Counted from the first letter of the stretch, positions 35,635 through 45,210 are shown. The stretch: 64,000 nt of DNA from Paenibacillus vini (GCF_018403325.1 NZ_BOSL01000016.1:1-64000); one strand, 5' to 3'. Made by a program: numbers and translations. The notes: generated from the sequence alone by a model not told the origin.

Positions 35635-35796
35635 ATGCCGAATCAAAAAAACAAGGCAGCTTCTCCTGGCTATAAAACACCGAACGAGAAGTATAATGCC
35701 GAGTTCGCTGAAGAATCCAATGCAACGATTGCTCAAAAAGTAAAAGCATCCCGTAATGCTGCAATGAACAAGGGTGCAGGACAACAACAACAATAA
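35635..35796 (+). CDS. Gamma-type small acid-soluble spore protein
   Basis: A 53-residue protein, too short for common ORF thresholds. It has NAEFAEESNATIAQKVKAS, like the EFASETNAQQVRKQN repeat of gamma-type SASPs (SspE), and a Gln-rich tail; hydrophilic, without Cys or Trp. AGGGAGGTG ribosome binding site, a forespore-type promoter upstream and a terminator downstream support it. Gamma SASPs are amino-acid stores degraded at germination. The family call is good but the single repeat is shorter than in B. subtilis. Confidence 0.7.
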   Translation: MPNQKNKAASPGYKTPNEKYNAEFAEESNATIAQKVKASRNAAMNKGAGQQQQ

Positions 35797-35810
35797 TATT
35801 GAAGCATCCA

Positions 35811-35858
35811 GAGACGTTTTCCGCCCATTTTTAAGTGGGCCGGAAGCGTCTCTTTTTA
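35811..35858 (+). terminator. Terminator after the SASP gene
   Basis: GAGACG ... CGTCTC outer stem, CCCA/TGGG inner stem, then TTTTT. Confidence 0.8.
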
Positions 35859-35996
35859 TTTATTTGGATAAAAAAGTAAAACCCCTCGGTCCCGAGACCG
35901 AGACAAGGTTCCACCTCGCGCCGCTGTTGCCCTTCCCGGGAATCCGTTACAATAGGTTTAACAGATTCAGGAATGAACCATTTGGAGGGAAATGCA

Positions 35997-36950
35997 ATGA
36001 GAAACGGATTGTTGGGACGGCTGATAGGAGGCCTGGTGCTGATCTCTGTCGGCGGGATATTTTTATTGAACCAATTAGGAATTACTGACCTGAGCCTGGG
36101 TTATCTTTTCTCAACCTACTGGCCCGTGTTTTTAATACTAGGCGGGCTTAGCCAGCTCGGAAATGGGCAGTGGAGAGGATCGAGCTTCATCGGGAGCGCG
36201 ATATTGATCGTTATCGGGGGCTATTTTCTGGCCAATAATCTTGATTTGATCTCGTTGTCGCCGGGAGATTTCTTTAAATTCTTTTTCCCGCTTGCGCTTA
36301 TCGTCGGAGGACTGTTCGTCCTGTTTAAACCAGGCCACAGCCGAAACGACCGTGATCGGAATTTTCCGCCACCGCCACCGCCGCCGCCATCGAGACCACC
36401 GGTACCACCGCTGAATAATAAGTACATTCCGGAGATGGAATCCCCGCTGGATTCGATTTTTGGCGGGCTTGAGAAGGACGAGGCGAAGAAAGAAGACAAA
36501 TTCAAATACAAGCATGAGAAACAGCGCTATGACTCGTTCGGGATGGGCAACGGTTCAACCGGCAAGCCAGAGATCGTGAACAAGTCGGGTTTCATTGGAG
36601 ACGTTCACTTGGGGCAGGATTATTTTGAACTGCATCCGACGAACATTTCCCATTTTATCGGGGACACGATCATCGATTTAACGAAAGCACAGATTCCTTA
36701 TGGTGAAACGAAAATCAACGTATCCGCTTTTATCGGGGACGTGAAAGTATTCATTCCTGAAGATATGGATATCGGAATTACCGCAAATTCCAGCGCATTT
36801 ATCGGCGATTTGAAGGTGCTGAACCAGAAGCAGGGCGGATTCATGAGCAATGTCGATGCCCAATCTCCGTACTACGGCGAGGCCAGCAAACGGGTAAAAC
36901 TGGTCGTGAGCGTATTCATTGGCGATGTAAAAGTGAATATGGTGGGCTAA
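35997..36950 (+). CDS. liaF: LiaF-like membrane regulator
   Basis: A 317-residue protein. Four N-terminal membrane helices (about 5-100) precede a linker with eight consecutive prolines (about 123-130) and a C-terminal domain with repeated FIGDxxxxL motifs (SGFIGDVHLG, HFIGDTIID, AFIGDVKVF, AFIGDLKVL, VFIGDVKVN). LiaF inhibits the LiaS kinase in Bacillus. ATG at 35997 follows TTGGAGGGAA. The inverted repeat CTCGGT/ACCGAG (35885-35902) lies upstream. Order liaF-liaS-liaR without liaI-liaH. Confidence 0.88.
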   Translation: MRNGLLGRLIGGLVLISVGGIFLLNQLGITDLSLGYLFSTYWPVFLILGGLSQLGNGQWRGSSFIGSAILIVIGGYFLANNLDLISLSPGDFFKFFFPLALIVGGLFVLFKPGHSRNDRDRNFPPPPPPPPSRPPVPPLNNKYIPEMESPLDSIFGGLEKDEAKKEDKFKYKHEKQRYDSFGMGNGSTGKPEIVNKSGFIGDVHLGQDYFELHPTNISHFIGDTIIDLTKAQIPYGETKINVSAFIGDVKVFIPEDMDIGITANSSAFIGDLKVLNQKQGGFMSNVDAQSPYYGEASKRVKLVVSVFIGDVKVNMVG

Positions 36951-36954
36951 GAAT

Positions 36955-37998
36955 ATGATAGTACAGCGGATTTTAAAGAATACAAAATGGGAGCTTCTGC
37001 TTTTCTTCTTACTGACAGGCAGTTTGGCGGCGATTACTCTCTATATCGGAACCATAACCGGGGTCATTGTCGTCCATGACTCCCGGGTATGGATTTACGA
37101 TGTGGCGGGGGTCGTCGTTTTGACGCTCATTATTGGTTATGTCGCAGGGCGGCGTATTCAAGGCCGGATCGATCCGATGCACCTGAACATGCTCCAAGTG
37201 GCTAAGGGGAATTTATCCGTACGCATGCCGGAGACTGTCGATCAGACATTTGCCGGGGTTTATCAGGAATTCAACAATATGACGGATGCGGTAGAGAAAA
37301 AGATGCAGTTGCTGCAGCAATTGGGCGAGAAGGAAGTTATGGAGAAAGAACAGGCCGCGGAAAAGGCGGTTTTGGAAGAGCGCAGGAGACTGGCCCGTGA
37401 TCTGCATGATACGGTTAGCCAGCAGCTGTTTGCGATTCATATGGCCGCTTCCTCCCTTCCAAAAGTGCTGGAAAATAACGAGGAGCAGGCTCATCTTGTG
37501 ATGGACCAGCTGATCCTGATGTCCAACACGGCCCAAAAACAGATGCGAGCTTTGATCGCCCAGCTCCGTCCGATGGAATTGGTCGGCAAAACGCTGGCGG
37601 AGGCGCTGGATCAGTGGTTCCCCGACTATTGCAGGCAGAACGGGCTTAAGGGAATCAAGGATATGGATTTGCATGGCGACATGTCCGAAGCGAAGGAGCA
37701 TCAATTGTTCCTGATCGTGCAGGAAGCCATGGCCAATATCGTCAAGCATGCGGGAGCCAAGCTGGTAAGCTTGTCGCTGCGCGAGGGGCCTAGGCAGGTG
37801 GTGCTCAGTATCAGCGACGACGGGCAAGGATTCAGCAGTACTTATCAGAAGCAGGGTTCCTACGGGCTTACCACGATGAGAGAGCGGGCGGAAAAGCTCG
37901 GAGGACATGTGGAAATCATAAGTAAACCCGGTGCGGGAACGACGATCAGGGTACATATTCCAAAGTTCGAAGATAGCAAAAGGGGAGAACGGGAATGA
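36955..37998 (+). CDS. liaS: Sensor histidine kinase LiaS
   Basis: A 347-residue NarL-type kinase. Two N-terminal membrane helices (about 13-32 and 46-66) flank a very short extracytoplasmic loop, the intramembrane-sensing layout. HAMP follows (to about 120), then HisKA_3 with phospho-acceptor H151 (RRRLARDLHDTVSQQ) and HATPase (EAMANIVKHA, DDGQGF, GLTTMRERA). It senses cell-envelope damage in Bacillus. Ribosome binding overlaps liaF; liaR starts within its last codons (4-bp overlap). Confidence 0.92.
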   Translation: MIVQRILKNTKWELLLFFLLTGSLAAITLYIGTITGVIVVHDSRVWIYDVAGVVVLTLIIGYVAGRRIQGRIDPMHLNMLQVAKGNLSVRMPETVDQTFAGVYQEFNNMTDAVEKKMQLLQQLGEKEVMEKEQAAEKAVLEERRRLARDLHDTVSQQLFAIHMAASSLPKVLENNEEQAHLVMDQLILMSNTAQKQMRALIAQLRPMELVGKTLAEALDQWFPDYCRQNGLKGIKDMDLHGDMSEAKEHQLFLIVQEAMANIVKHAGAKLVSLSLREGPRQVVLSISDDGQGFSSTYQKQGSYGLTTMRERAEKLGGHVEIISKPGAGTTIRVHIPKFEDSKRGERE

Positions 37999-38654
37999 GC
38001 GATAAGATTAAAGTAATGATCGTTGACGATCATGATATGGTGCGAATGGGACTTAAAACTTATCTGATGCTTGATCCGGGTTTCGAGGTGATCGCCGAGG
38101 CTGCGAACGGCCAGGATGCGGTTGCCGTATTGGAGCGGGGAATTCCTCAAGGACAGCCGGACATCATTCTGATGGATTTAATGATGCCTGTTATGAACGG
38201 CGCCGAAGCCACCAAGGAAGTGCTTAGCCGCTTCCCAGGGATGAAGATTGTAATTTTGACGAGCTTTTTGGAGGATGACCTGGTAGTACAGGCTGTGGAA
38301 TCGGGAGCGGTCAGCTATGTGCTGAAAACCGTGTCCGCGGAAGAATTGATCTATGCCCTGCAAGGAGCTTACCGGGGGATGCCGGTGATGACGGGGGACG
38401 TGGCCCAGGCTTTGACCCGGGGGCTTCGCCAGCGGAGCGTTCAGGGCGACGATTCGGGCATGACCGAGCGGGAAAAGGAAGTGCTCTTGCTGATTGCCGA
38501 AGGGAAGAGCAATAAAGATATCGCCGAGGAACTTCATATCAGTATTAAAACGGTCAAGACCCATGTCAGCAATCTGCTGATGAAATGTGAGCTGGAGGAC
38601 CGGACACAGCTGGCGATCCATGCGCATCGACAAGGATGGGTCTCCGGCAGTTAA
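37995..38654 (+). CDS. liaR: Response regulator LiaR
   Basis: A 219-residue NarL/FixJ-type regulator: receiver domain with phospho-acceptor D61 (DIILMDLMMP), T/S at ILTS and K at VLKT, and LuxR-type HTH (LTEREKEVLLLIAEGKSNKDIAEELHISIKTVKTHVSNLLMK, with M instead of L at its start). ATGA overlap with liaS. Controls envelope-stress genes in relatives; no target operator is evident here. Confidence 0.92.
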   Translation: MSDKIKVMIVDDHDMVRMGLKTYLMLDPGFEVIAEAANGQDAVAVLERGIPQGQPDIILMDLMMPVMNGAEATKEVLSRFPGMKIVILTSFLEDDLVVQAVESGAVSYVLKTVSAEELIYALQGAYRGMPVMTGDVAQALTRGLRQRSVQGDDSGMTEREKEVLLLIAEGKSNKDIAEELHISIKTVKTHVSNLLMKCELEDRTQLAIHAHRQGWVSGS

Positions 38655-38802
38655 TTTCTGATTATTTGATCTTATATGTTATTCTTTCGCTTTTATCTTC
38701 TTTTTAATTGTTTTTAAGGTACGCTTAAGGTTTATAGTACAAAATAAGAACAAGAAAACAAGATACCCCCTGCACCGTGCGGGGGAAGGAGGGAATATCA
38801 CC

Positions 38803-40455
38803 ATGGACGAGGAAAGAAACAAATCAGGTCAGCCTTTCGGGGATGGCAATAATACTAACGCAAATGAAAATAATTACGACAAGTCCCGGGAATCGGAAGG
38901 TTCGGGCTCATCATACTACTACTCGTACGGACCATTCCAATCCTATGGAAACGGCGAAGGCAGCGATCAAGGAAGTCCTTCTTATGACCGCCGGCAGCCG
39001 GAAGAAGTGGAAATCACAAGACCGCAACCGGTTCGCCCGATTCCCGCTTCTTATGAAATTCGTTCCTCTGCGGGCGGAGTCGGAGGCGGAGCGAACGGGG
39101 ACGGAAGAGGAGCCGCTTCGTCTAAAAATCCGGGAAACTGGCAGTTTAACAAACCGCCTAAGAAATCCTCGGTCAAATCGGTGATTGCCGGCGTGCTGGC
39201 AGGAATGCTGATTATGACAGGTGCGATGGTGTATGCGGATCACCAGAACCTGTTCACAGGGGATCAGCCGGAGGCTAGTGTGTCGGCATCCGCTCCTGCT
39301 TCTACTAACAGCAGCAGTACGAAGGAGAGCGGAAGCAGTACCTCTTCGTCAAAGGCTACGCAGGCGCTTTATCCGATTACGAATCCCGGTGATGTAACTA
39401 ATGTTGTCCAGCAGGCCGGACCTGCGGTCGTGAAGATTGAAACCTTGGTCAACTCCAGCAAACAGGGCAGCTCGACGAGTCCTTACAGCAACGATCCGTT
39501 CTACCGCTATTTCTTCGGTGATGGATACTCCGGCGGTGGCAGCGGCTCGGGAGACAACGGATCATCCTCGGGCTCCGATCAACTGGTTCCAACAGGCATT
39601 GGCTCGGGCTTTATTTTCGATAAGACCGGTTATATTTTGACTAATGAGCATGTCGTGCATAACGCCGATGTCGTTCAAGTCACGGTGCAGGATACGGATA
39701 AACCGTATGAAGCCAAGGTGCTTGGCACAAGCTATGAATTGGATTTGGCCGTATTGAAGATTGAAGGCGACGGCAACTTCCCTTCGATCCCGCTCGCGAA
39801 TTCCGATAGTACGGAAGTCGGCGAGTGGCTGGTCGCCATCGGGAACCCGCAAGGATTTGACCACACCGTAACGGCCGGCGTGCTTAGCGCGAAGGAACGC
39901 GGCATCACGATTGCCGGAGAAAACGGCGAAAAGAACCGCGAATATGAGCACCTGCTTCAAACGGATGCATCGATCAACCCCGGCAACTCCGGCGGCCCGC
40001 TGTTGAATCTGAACGGGGAAGTGGTCGGGATTAACGTGGCGGTCAGCTCGGATGCTCAGGGCATCGGGTTTGCGATTCCTACAAGCACGATCACGGAAGT
40101 GCTCGACAAGCTGAAGAACAATGAGAAAATCCCGAAAAAACCGGTTCCGTTTATCGGCGCAACGCTGATGACGATGACTGATGAAGTTGCGAAGCAAATG
40201 GGGACCGATGTGAAGGAAGGCTCCGTCGTATCGGACATCGTATTCAAATCCCCGGCCTATAATGCCGACCTTCGCCCTTACGACATCATTACCGGTGCGG
40301 ACGGCAAAGGGTTTGCAACCAAGGAAGCTTTGATCGAGTACATTCAGAAACAGCAGGTTGGCGACAAGGTGACATTTAACGTTGTTCGCGACGGCCGGAA
40401 GCTGGATCTGGACATTACGATCGGCGACAAAAATGAGTTCGCGAATCTCGAATAG
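38803..40455 (+). CDS. htrA: HtrA/DegP-type membrane serine protease
   Basis: A 550-residue protease: a long disordered cytoplasmic N-terminus rich in Gly/Ser/Asn (1-120), one membrane helix (about 127-146), trypsin-like domain with triad H283 (TNEHVV), D314 (ELDLAVLKI) and S396 (GNSGGPLL), and a PDZ domain (about 450-545). It degrades misfolded proteins outside the membrane. The leader holds a hairpin of CCCCC/GGGGG plus GCA/TGC (38766-38785) just before the GGAGGG site. Neighbouring kinase-regulator genes may control it. Confidence 0.93.
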   Translation: MDEERNKSGQPFGDGNNTNANENNYDKSRESEGSGSSYYYSYGPFQSYGNGEGSDQGSPSYDRRQPEEVEITRPQPVRPIPASYEIRSSAGGVGGGANGDGRGAASSKNPGNWQFNKPPKKSSVKSVIAGVLAGMLIMTGAMVYADHQNLFTGDQPEASVSASAPASTNSSSTKESGSSTSSSKATQALYPITNPGDVTNVVQQAGPAVVKIETLVNSSKQGSSTSPYSNDPFYRYFFGDGYSGGGSGSGDNGSSSGSDQLVPTGIGSGFIFDKTGYILTNEHVVHNADVVQVTVQDTDKPYEAKVLGTSYELDLAVLKIEGDGNFPSIPLANSDSTEVGEWLVAIGNPQGFDHTVTAGVLSAKERGITIAGENGEKNREYEHLLQTDASINPGNSGGPLLNLNGEVVGINVAVSSDAQGIGFAIPTSTITEVLDKLKNNEKIPKKPVPFIGATLMTMTDEVAKQMGTDVKEGSVVSDIVFKSPAYNADLRPYDIITGADGKGFATKEALIEYIQKQQVGDKVTFNVVRDGRKLDLDITIGDKNEFANLE

Positions 40456-40488
40456 CAAGGAGAGCCGTTAATCCGGCTTGGAAGAGAG

Positions 40489-40515
40489 GCGGCAGGCTAT
40501 AGCCTGCCGCTTTTT
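40489..40515 (+). terminator. Terminator after htrA
   Basis: A perfect 22-bp palindrome (GCGGCAGGCTA and its complement) followed by TTTTT. Confidence 0.9.
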
Positions 40516-40644
40516 CTAAGCTGTGGGGGCTTTGATCCAAATCGCTGATGAAGCGGAAAAGCCCGGTGCTTTTTGCTAGAATATAGATAGATGTATTGAA
40601 GGCGGCAGGAATGATGATCTGCTGATTAAAGGAGTGAGGGTTAG

Positions 40645-41334
40645 ATGAGATCCGCAATTCTGGTTATAGATGATGACGAGAAAATTACCTCTATGCTGCG
40701 GCGGGGATTGGCATTTGAGGGGTATGACGTACATACGGCCCGAAATGGAGCGGAAGGCTTGTCGATGGTTCTGACGGCTGATCCGGATTTGATCATTCTG
40801 GATGTGATGATGCCGCAAATCGACGGTTTTGAGGTGTGCCGCAGGTTACGGGAAGGGGGAAGCACGGTTCCTGTATTGATGCTGACCGCCAAAGACGAGG
40901 TGGAAAACCGGGTGAAGGGCCTGGATACGGGGGCAGATGATTATCTGGTCAAGCCGTTTGCGCTGGAGGAGCTTCTCGCCCGGGTACGCGCCTTGTTGCG
41001 GAGAAAAGAACCGGCCGGAGAATCGGCCGATCATCGGCTGATATTTGAAGATATTGTAATGGATCTGGACTCCCGTGAAGTACTGCGGTCCGGACAGCGT
41101 TTGGAGCTGACGGCCAAAGAATTCGATTTGCTTCATTTGTTCATGCAAAATCCGCGGCGGCTGCTTACCCGCGACTTAATTATGGATAAAATTTGGGGTT
41201 ATGATTACAGCGGAGAGTCCAATGTCCTGGAAGTATATATAGCGATGATAAGGCAAAAAACGGAGGAGTATGGCGGCAAAAGGGTGATCCAGACAATCCG
41301 CGGCGCAGGCTACATACTGAGAGGAGACTCCTAG
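40645..41334 (+). CDS. OmpR-family response regulator
   Basis: A 229-residue regulator with receiver (phospho-acceptor D53, LIILDVMMP; K at VKPFALEELLARV) and winged-helix domain (ELTAKEFDLLHLFMQNP ... VLEVYIAMIRQKTEEYGGKRVIQTIRGAGYIL). It may be CssR-like since htrA is adjacent, as CssRS controls htrA in B. subtilis; this is by position only. AAAGGAGTGAGG precedes ATG. It is 3 bp from the kinase gene. Confidence 0.88.
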   Translation: MRSAILVIDDDEKITSMLRRGLAFEGYDVHTARNGAEGLSMVLTADPDLIILDVMMPQIDGFEVCRRLREGGSTVPVLMLTAKDEVENRVKGLDTGADDYLVKPFALEELLARVRALLRRKEPAGESADHRLIFEDIVMDLDSREVLRSGQRLELTAKEFDLLHLFMQNPRRLLTRDLIMDKIWGYDYSGESNVLEVYIAMIRQKTEEYGGKRVIQTIRGAGYILRGDS

Positions 41335-41337
41335 AAG

Positions 41338-42795
41338 ATGTCCATGAGATGGCGGCTAACCGCTTGGTATACGGGAATTTTGGCAGTTACGCTGATCTTG
41401 TTCGGCGCTTCGATTTATGGATTTGTTCGTTATTATACTTATGAAGAGGTCAAAAAGAAGGTCGATGATCAGGCCGATCAAATCCTTAGTTCGCAAAATG
41501 TCACGTTGACGCAGGGATGGGATCTTCAGTTGACCCCCAAACAGGCGCTTCGGTTGGAGGATGCCCGCATCTTCTGGCAGCTCAACAATTATGCGGTGGG
41601 ATTGATGCGCCGCTCGCAAGGATTGCAGGAACGGGACATTGCATTTCCTGTACCGGCTATCGAAGATATTGGCAAGAAAGGCCTGTTCCAAAAGATTACG
41701 ATTAATGGAAACTCATATATTTTGTACGAACGGGCCGTCTATCTGGATGATACGATTGTCGGCTTGCTCCAGCTAGCCGCGGATACGAACGCCGAGGACC
41801 GGCTGATGGAGCGGATGAAAACGATTCTGTTGATCGGCTCGTCTATAACCTTGTTAGTGGCGAGTACGTTTGGGCTATTCCTGGCGCGGAAATCGATGGC
41901 GCCGATCGGCAAGGTCATCGAGGCGGCGAACGGAATCCAGACCGGGAACGACCTCAGCGTACGGATCGATTATGACGGTCCGAATGACGAAATCGGACGA
42001 CTAATCGGTACGGTCAACAGCATGCTCGCCAGAACGGAAGGCTTCTATAATGAACTGGATGAAGCGTATTCCGCGCAGCGGCGGTTTGTGTCGGATGCCT
42101 CCCATGAGCTGCGGACCCCGCTGACGACGATTCGCGGAAATGTCGATCTGCTGAAAAAGGTATGGTCCGGCGAAGAAGGGGCGCGCCCTCCTATGGACGA
42201 AGAACAGCTTCGCAGTCTGTCGTTGGATGCGGTGAGCGATATCGCAGATGAGTCGCAGCGGATGAGCCGGCTCGTCAACGACATGCTGTCCCTTGCCCGG
42301 GCGGATGCCGGACAGACGATTGAACGGAACATGGTGCCGCTTCTCCCTCTCGTTGAAGAAGTGGTCCGCAGAGCTCAGTTCCTGCCGCGGGAAGCAGTTT
42401 GGGTGCAGGGCGATCTAAAAGTTCTTGAAGGGGCAAGCATCATCGGAAGCAAGGACTATTTGCAGCAGATGCTCTTTATTTTTATTGAGAATGCGTTCAA
42501 GTATACGGCCGAAGGAAGCGTGACGATCGATGCGATCCGGGCCGGAGAACAAATCGGGATCCGGGTCGCCGATACCGGAATCGGCATGGATCGGAGCGAA
42601 GTTCCTCATATTTTCGATCGCTTTTATCGGGCCGACCCATCCCGTGGCGTAACGCCAGGCATCGGTCTGGGACTGTCGATCGCCAAATGGATTATCGATG
42701 AGCATGGCGGATCGGTTGAGGTCATGACCAAATTTGGTGAGGGAACGACATTTATTATCTGGCTTCCGGCCGTCTTTAACGCCTTGCCGGAATAA
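41338..42795 (+). CDS. HAMP-domain sensor histidine kinase
   Basis: A 485-residue kinase: membrane helix near 10-30, extracytoplasmic sensor (about 32-160), second helix (about 162-182), HAMP (about 183-240), HisKA with H256 ([18 protein letters not shown]) and HATPase ([37 protein letters not shown]). It pairs with the regulator 3 bp upstream. The signal is unknown; secretion or envelope stress is suggested by adjacency to htrA. Confidence 0.9.
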   Translation: MSMRWRLTAWYTGILAVTLILFGASIYGFVRYYTYEEVKKKVDDQADQILSSQNVTLTQGWDLQLTPKQALRLEDARIFWQLNNYAVGLMRRSQGLQERDIAFPVPAIEDIGKKGLFQKITINGNSYILYERAVYLDDTIVGLLQLAADTNAEDRLMERMKTILLIGSSITLLVASTFGLFLARKSMAPIGKVIEAANGIQTGNDLSVRIDYDGPNDEIGRLIGTVNSMLARTEGFYNELDEAYSAQRRFVSDASHELRTPLTTIRGNVDLLKKVWSGEEGARPPMDEEQLRSLSLDAVSDIADESQRMSRLVNDMLSLARADAGQTIERNMVPLLPLVEEVVRRAQFLPREAVWVQGDLKVLEGASIIGSKDYLQQMLFIFIENAFKYTAEGSVTIDAIRAGEQIGIRVADTGIGMDRSEVPHIFDRFYRADPSRGVTPGIGLGLSIAKWIIDEHGGSVEVMTKFGEGTTFIIWLPAVFNALPE

Positions 42796-42857
42796 GCTAT
42801 AATAGAGGAGGTTCCCTCCGTCAGGAAAACCGGGAACGAGAAAGCAGGGATACGACA

Positions 42858-43829
42858 ATGGAAGTTATTAAAATCTCGCCGCGCGGATATTGCTACGGGG
42901 TCGTCGATGCGATGGTACTGGCCAGACAGGCCGCCAAAAACCTCGATCTTCCGCGCCCGATCTATATATTGGGCATGATCGTCCATAACAGTCATGTCAC
43001 GAATTCCTTTGAGGACGAAGGCATCATCACTCTGGATGGTCCTAACCGGATGGAGATTTTGAATCAGGTGGAGAGCGGCACCGTGATTTTCACGGCGCAT
43101 GGCGTGTCACCGGAGGTTCGCAAGCTTGCCAGAGATAAGGGGCTTACTACCGTGGACGCCACCTGTCCCGACGTCACAAAGACGCATGTTCTGATCAAGG
43201 AGAAGGTGGCCGAAGGGTATGATGTCGTCTATATCGGCAAGAAGGGACATCCTGAGCCGGAAGGCGCCGTTGGCGTTGCGCCCGATCGAGTGCATTTGAT
43301 CGAGAAGGAAGAAGAGATCGAAGCCTTGGAAATTACGGCGGATAAGATCGTAATTACGAATCAGACAACGATGAGCCAATGGGATATCAAGCATATCATG
43401 AAAAAATTGCTGGAGAAATTCCCGGGCGCCGAAGTCCATAACGAAATCTGCCTGGCTACTCAGGTGCGGCAAGAAGCGGTTGCGGAACAAGCCGGTCAAG
43501 CGGATTTGGTGATCGTTGTAGGCGATCCTCGAAGCAACAACTCGAACCGCTTGGCTCAGGTATCAGAAGAGATTGCAGGCGTGACAGCCTACCGTATTGC
43601 GGATGTGTCCGAATTGAAGACCGAGTGGCTTAAAGGCATTCAAAAAGTTGCGGTAACCTCCGGTGCATCGACGCCTACGCCGATTACAAAAGAAGTCATC
43701 GCCTATCTGGAGCAATACGATGCTGAGGACCCGGAAACGTGGGAGATCGTTCGTACGGTTAATATGCAAAAGCTGCTGCCTCCGGTTAAAGCCGGTGCAA
43801 AGAGCAAAACCGAACAGGTTAGTCAGTAG
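42858..43829 (+). CDS. ispH: 4-hydroxy-3-methylbut-2-enyl diphosphate reductase
   Basis: A 323-residue IspH (LytB), last step of the MEP isoprenoid pathway, producing IPP and DMAPP. The three Fe-S ligand cysteines are C12 (PRGYCYG), C103 (DATCPDV) and C198 (NEICLAT). Other motifs are TAHGV, GKKGHPE and SGASTP. Some 30 residues beyond the usual C-terminus are Lys/Gln rich. Preceded by a CAGGGATACG leader; monocistronic, with a -10-like TATAAT at about 42799. Confidence 0.97.
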   Translation: MEVIKISPRGYCYGVVDAMVLARQAAKNLDLPRPIYILGMIVHNSHVTNSFEDEGIITLDGPNRMEILNQVESGTVIFTAHGVSPEVRKLARDKGLTTVDATCPDVTKTHVLIKEKVAEGYDVVYIGKKGHPEPEGAVGVAPDRVHLIEKEEEIEALEITADKIVITNQTTMSQWDIKHIMKKLLEKFPGAEVHNEICLATQVRQEAVAEQAGQADLVIVVGDPRSNNSNRLAQVSEEIAGVTAYRIADVSELKTEWLKGIQKVAVTSGASTPTPITKEVIAYLEQYDAEDPETWEIVRTVNMQKLLPPVKAGAKSKTEQVSQ

Positions 43830-43884
43830 GCTGACCGGTTCAGAACCCGCCAGATCAACCTGCAGTTTTAATATCATATCGATC

Positions 43885-43926
43885 AACAGCCGTCCCAAGA
43901 GTTCTTCGAAGGGCGGCTGTTTTTTT
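43885..43926 (+). terminator. Terminator after ispH
   Basis: AACAGCCG / CGGCTGTT with inner CCC/GGG, then a seven-T run. Confidence 0.9.
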
Positions 43927-44036
43927 GTTTGCCGAGAAGGGACAGGGTGCATTTCCAAGTTTTGCGGGGTCCCCCGCGGCGGGATTCATGTTATACTCCT
44001 GATAGAAAGATTACAAAATTGTTACTATATGTTCAT

Positions 44037-44237
44037 GTTCAAAAAGTCAGTCTGCAGGACCAAGAAGGTTGGATGAAGATAGGGACTGAGTAGCGGAGCT
44101 AAACGTTTTCGTAGAAAACGACTTCGTAAGCATTTGCGTATGGGGTACGTGAGCAACGGAAGGCCCGTCTGAATTCAAGATTCGACGTCGAATCCGCTTC
44201 ATGATCTCCTTCGTCATGGAAAGATGACTTTTTGAAC
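44037..44237. repeat. 201-bp intergenic element with 13-bp terminal inverted repeats (copy C)
   Basis: Ends are GTTCAAAAAGTCA (44037-44049) and TGACTTTTTGAAC (44225-44237), perfect inverted repeats. Inside are a hairpin CGTTTTC/GAAAACG (44104-44120) and a 16-bp palindrome GATTCGACGTCGAATC (44179-44194). An 8-bp direct repeat ACTATATG flanks it at 44024-44031 and 44242-44249, a possible target duplication. No ORF. Related copies: 30047 and 34588-34755. Confidence 0.75.
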
Positions 44238-44275
44238 AACCACTATATGAATCTAGCTATCAAGGAGATGACAGC

Positions 44276-45139
44276 ATGAAAACAAATCGATTCAATAAAC
44301 TTATGATGACTGGCGGATTGACTGCTCTTTTGGCCGCTGGACTTGTGGTGCCGGCTTCGGCACAATCGAATACAACGTATACAACTTATACTTCTAAGAC
44401 CACGTTCTCTTCGAACTGGAACACTTATTTCAACTCGATTCCTTGGAATGAGATATATAAGCAAATACCGGCTCAAAACGGAACTAACGGGAATTGGAAT
44501 TTCCAGAATGGCTCTACTCAGAATGGAACAACCCAGAATGGTTCGTCGCAAAATGAGACTAGCCAGCCAGGTACTAAGCCGGACAGTAATTCCGGTTCCC
44601 AGACTCAACCGACTCAACCGACTCAACCAACTCAACCAACTCAACCAACTCAACCAACTCAACCAACTCAACCAACTCAACCAACTCAACCAACTCAACC
44701 AACTCAACCAACTCAACCAACTCAACCAACTCAACCAACTCAACCAAACACGGGGGCCAGCACCGATAAATCGCAGTTTGCAACCCAGGTGATCACGCTG
44801 GTGAATCAGGAGCGCGCGAAGCAGGGATTGAAGCCGCTCGCGGGAAATGCCGAACTTAACAATATGGCATTGGCGAAGGCGAAGGATATGAGCCAAAACA
44901 ATTATTTTGACCATACTTCCCCGACCTACGGTTCTCCGTTCGATATGATGAAGAAGTTTGGAATTAGTTACAGCTATGCTGGAGAGAACATTGCCATGGG
45001 ACAAAAAACTCCTGCGGACGTTGTAAAAGCCTGGATGAACAGTGAAGGGCATCGTGCCAATATTATGAATGCGAATTACAACTTGATCGGCGTCGGTTAT
45101 TATAACGGATACTGGGCGCAAGAGTTCGTAGGCAGATAA
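44276..45139 (+). CDS. Secreted CAP-domain (SCP/YkwD-type) protein with TQP repeats
   Basis: A 287-residue protein: signal peptide to about residue 29 (PASAQ), an Asn/Thr/Gln/Ser-rich segment, 16 perfect Thr-Gln-Pro repeats (residues 110-157), then a C-terminal CAP domain (about 165-286: [45 protein letters not shown]). The repeat likely acts as an extended wall-spanning linker. CAP proteins of Bacilli are secreted, some linked to spores; the substrate is unknown. AAGGAGATGAC precedes the ATG. An ORF of WLS repeats on the opposite strand is an artefact of the repeat. Confidence 0.9.
   Translation: MKTNRFNKLMMTGGLTALLAAGLVVPASAQSNTTYTTYTSKTTFSSNWNTYFNSIPWNEIYKQIPAQNGTNGNWNFQNGSTQNGTTQNGSSQNETSQPGTKPDSNSGSQTQPTQPTQPTQPTQPTQPTQPTQPTQPTQPTQPTQPTQPTQPTQPTQPNTGASTDKSQFATQVITLVNQERAKQGLKPLAGNAELNNMALAKAKDMSQNNYFDHTSPTYGSPFDMMKKFGISYSYAGENIAMGQKTPADVVKAWMNSEGHRANIMNANYNLIGVGYYNGYWAQEFVGR
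44603..44746 (+). repeat. 16 x 9-bp coding minisatellite (ACTCAACCA)
   Basis: Sixteen in-frame tandem units; the first two end in CCG and the next 14 are identical ACTCAACCA. Length changes by multiples of 9 bp would keep frame and alter the number of TQP repeats. Confidence 0.98.
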
Positions 45140-45210
45140 GCAAGAGATTGTGCGCGGAAATGTTGGTTCAGCCATAAGTAATGCGATGCAATGTAATGCG
45201 AATATGAACG

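Noticed and set aside
44243-45175. A 310-codon minus-strand ORF with many Trp-Leu-Ser repeats opposite the CAP gene
   Set aside because: It is the antisense reading of the 9-bp repeat and the CAP gene, without ribosome site; the plus-strand product has signal peptide and CAP motifs.
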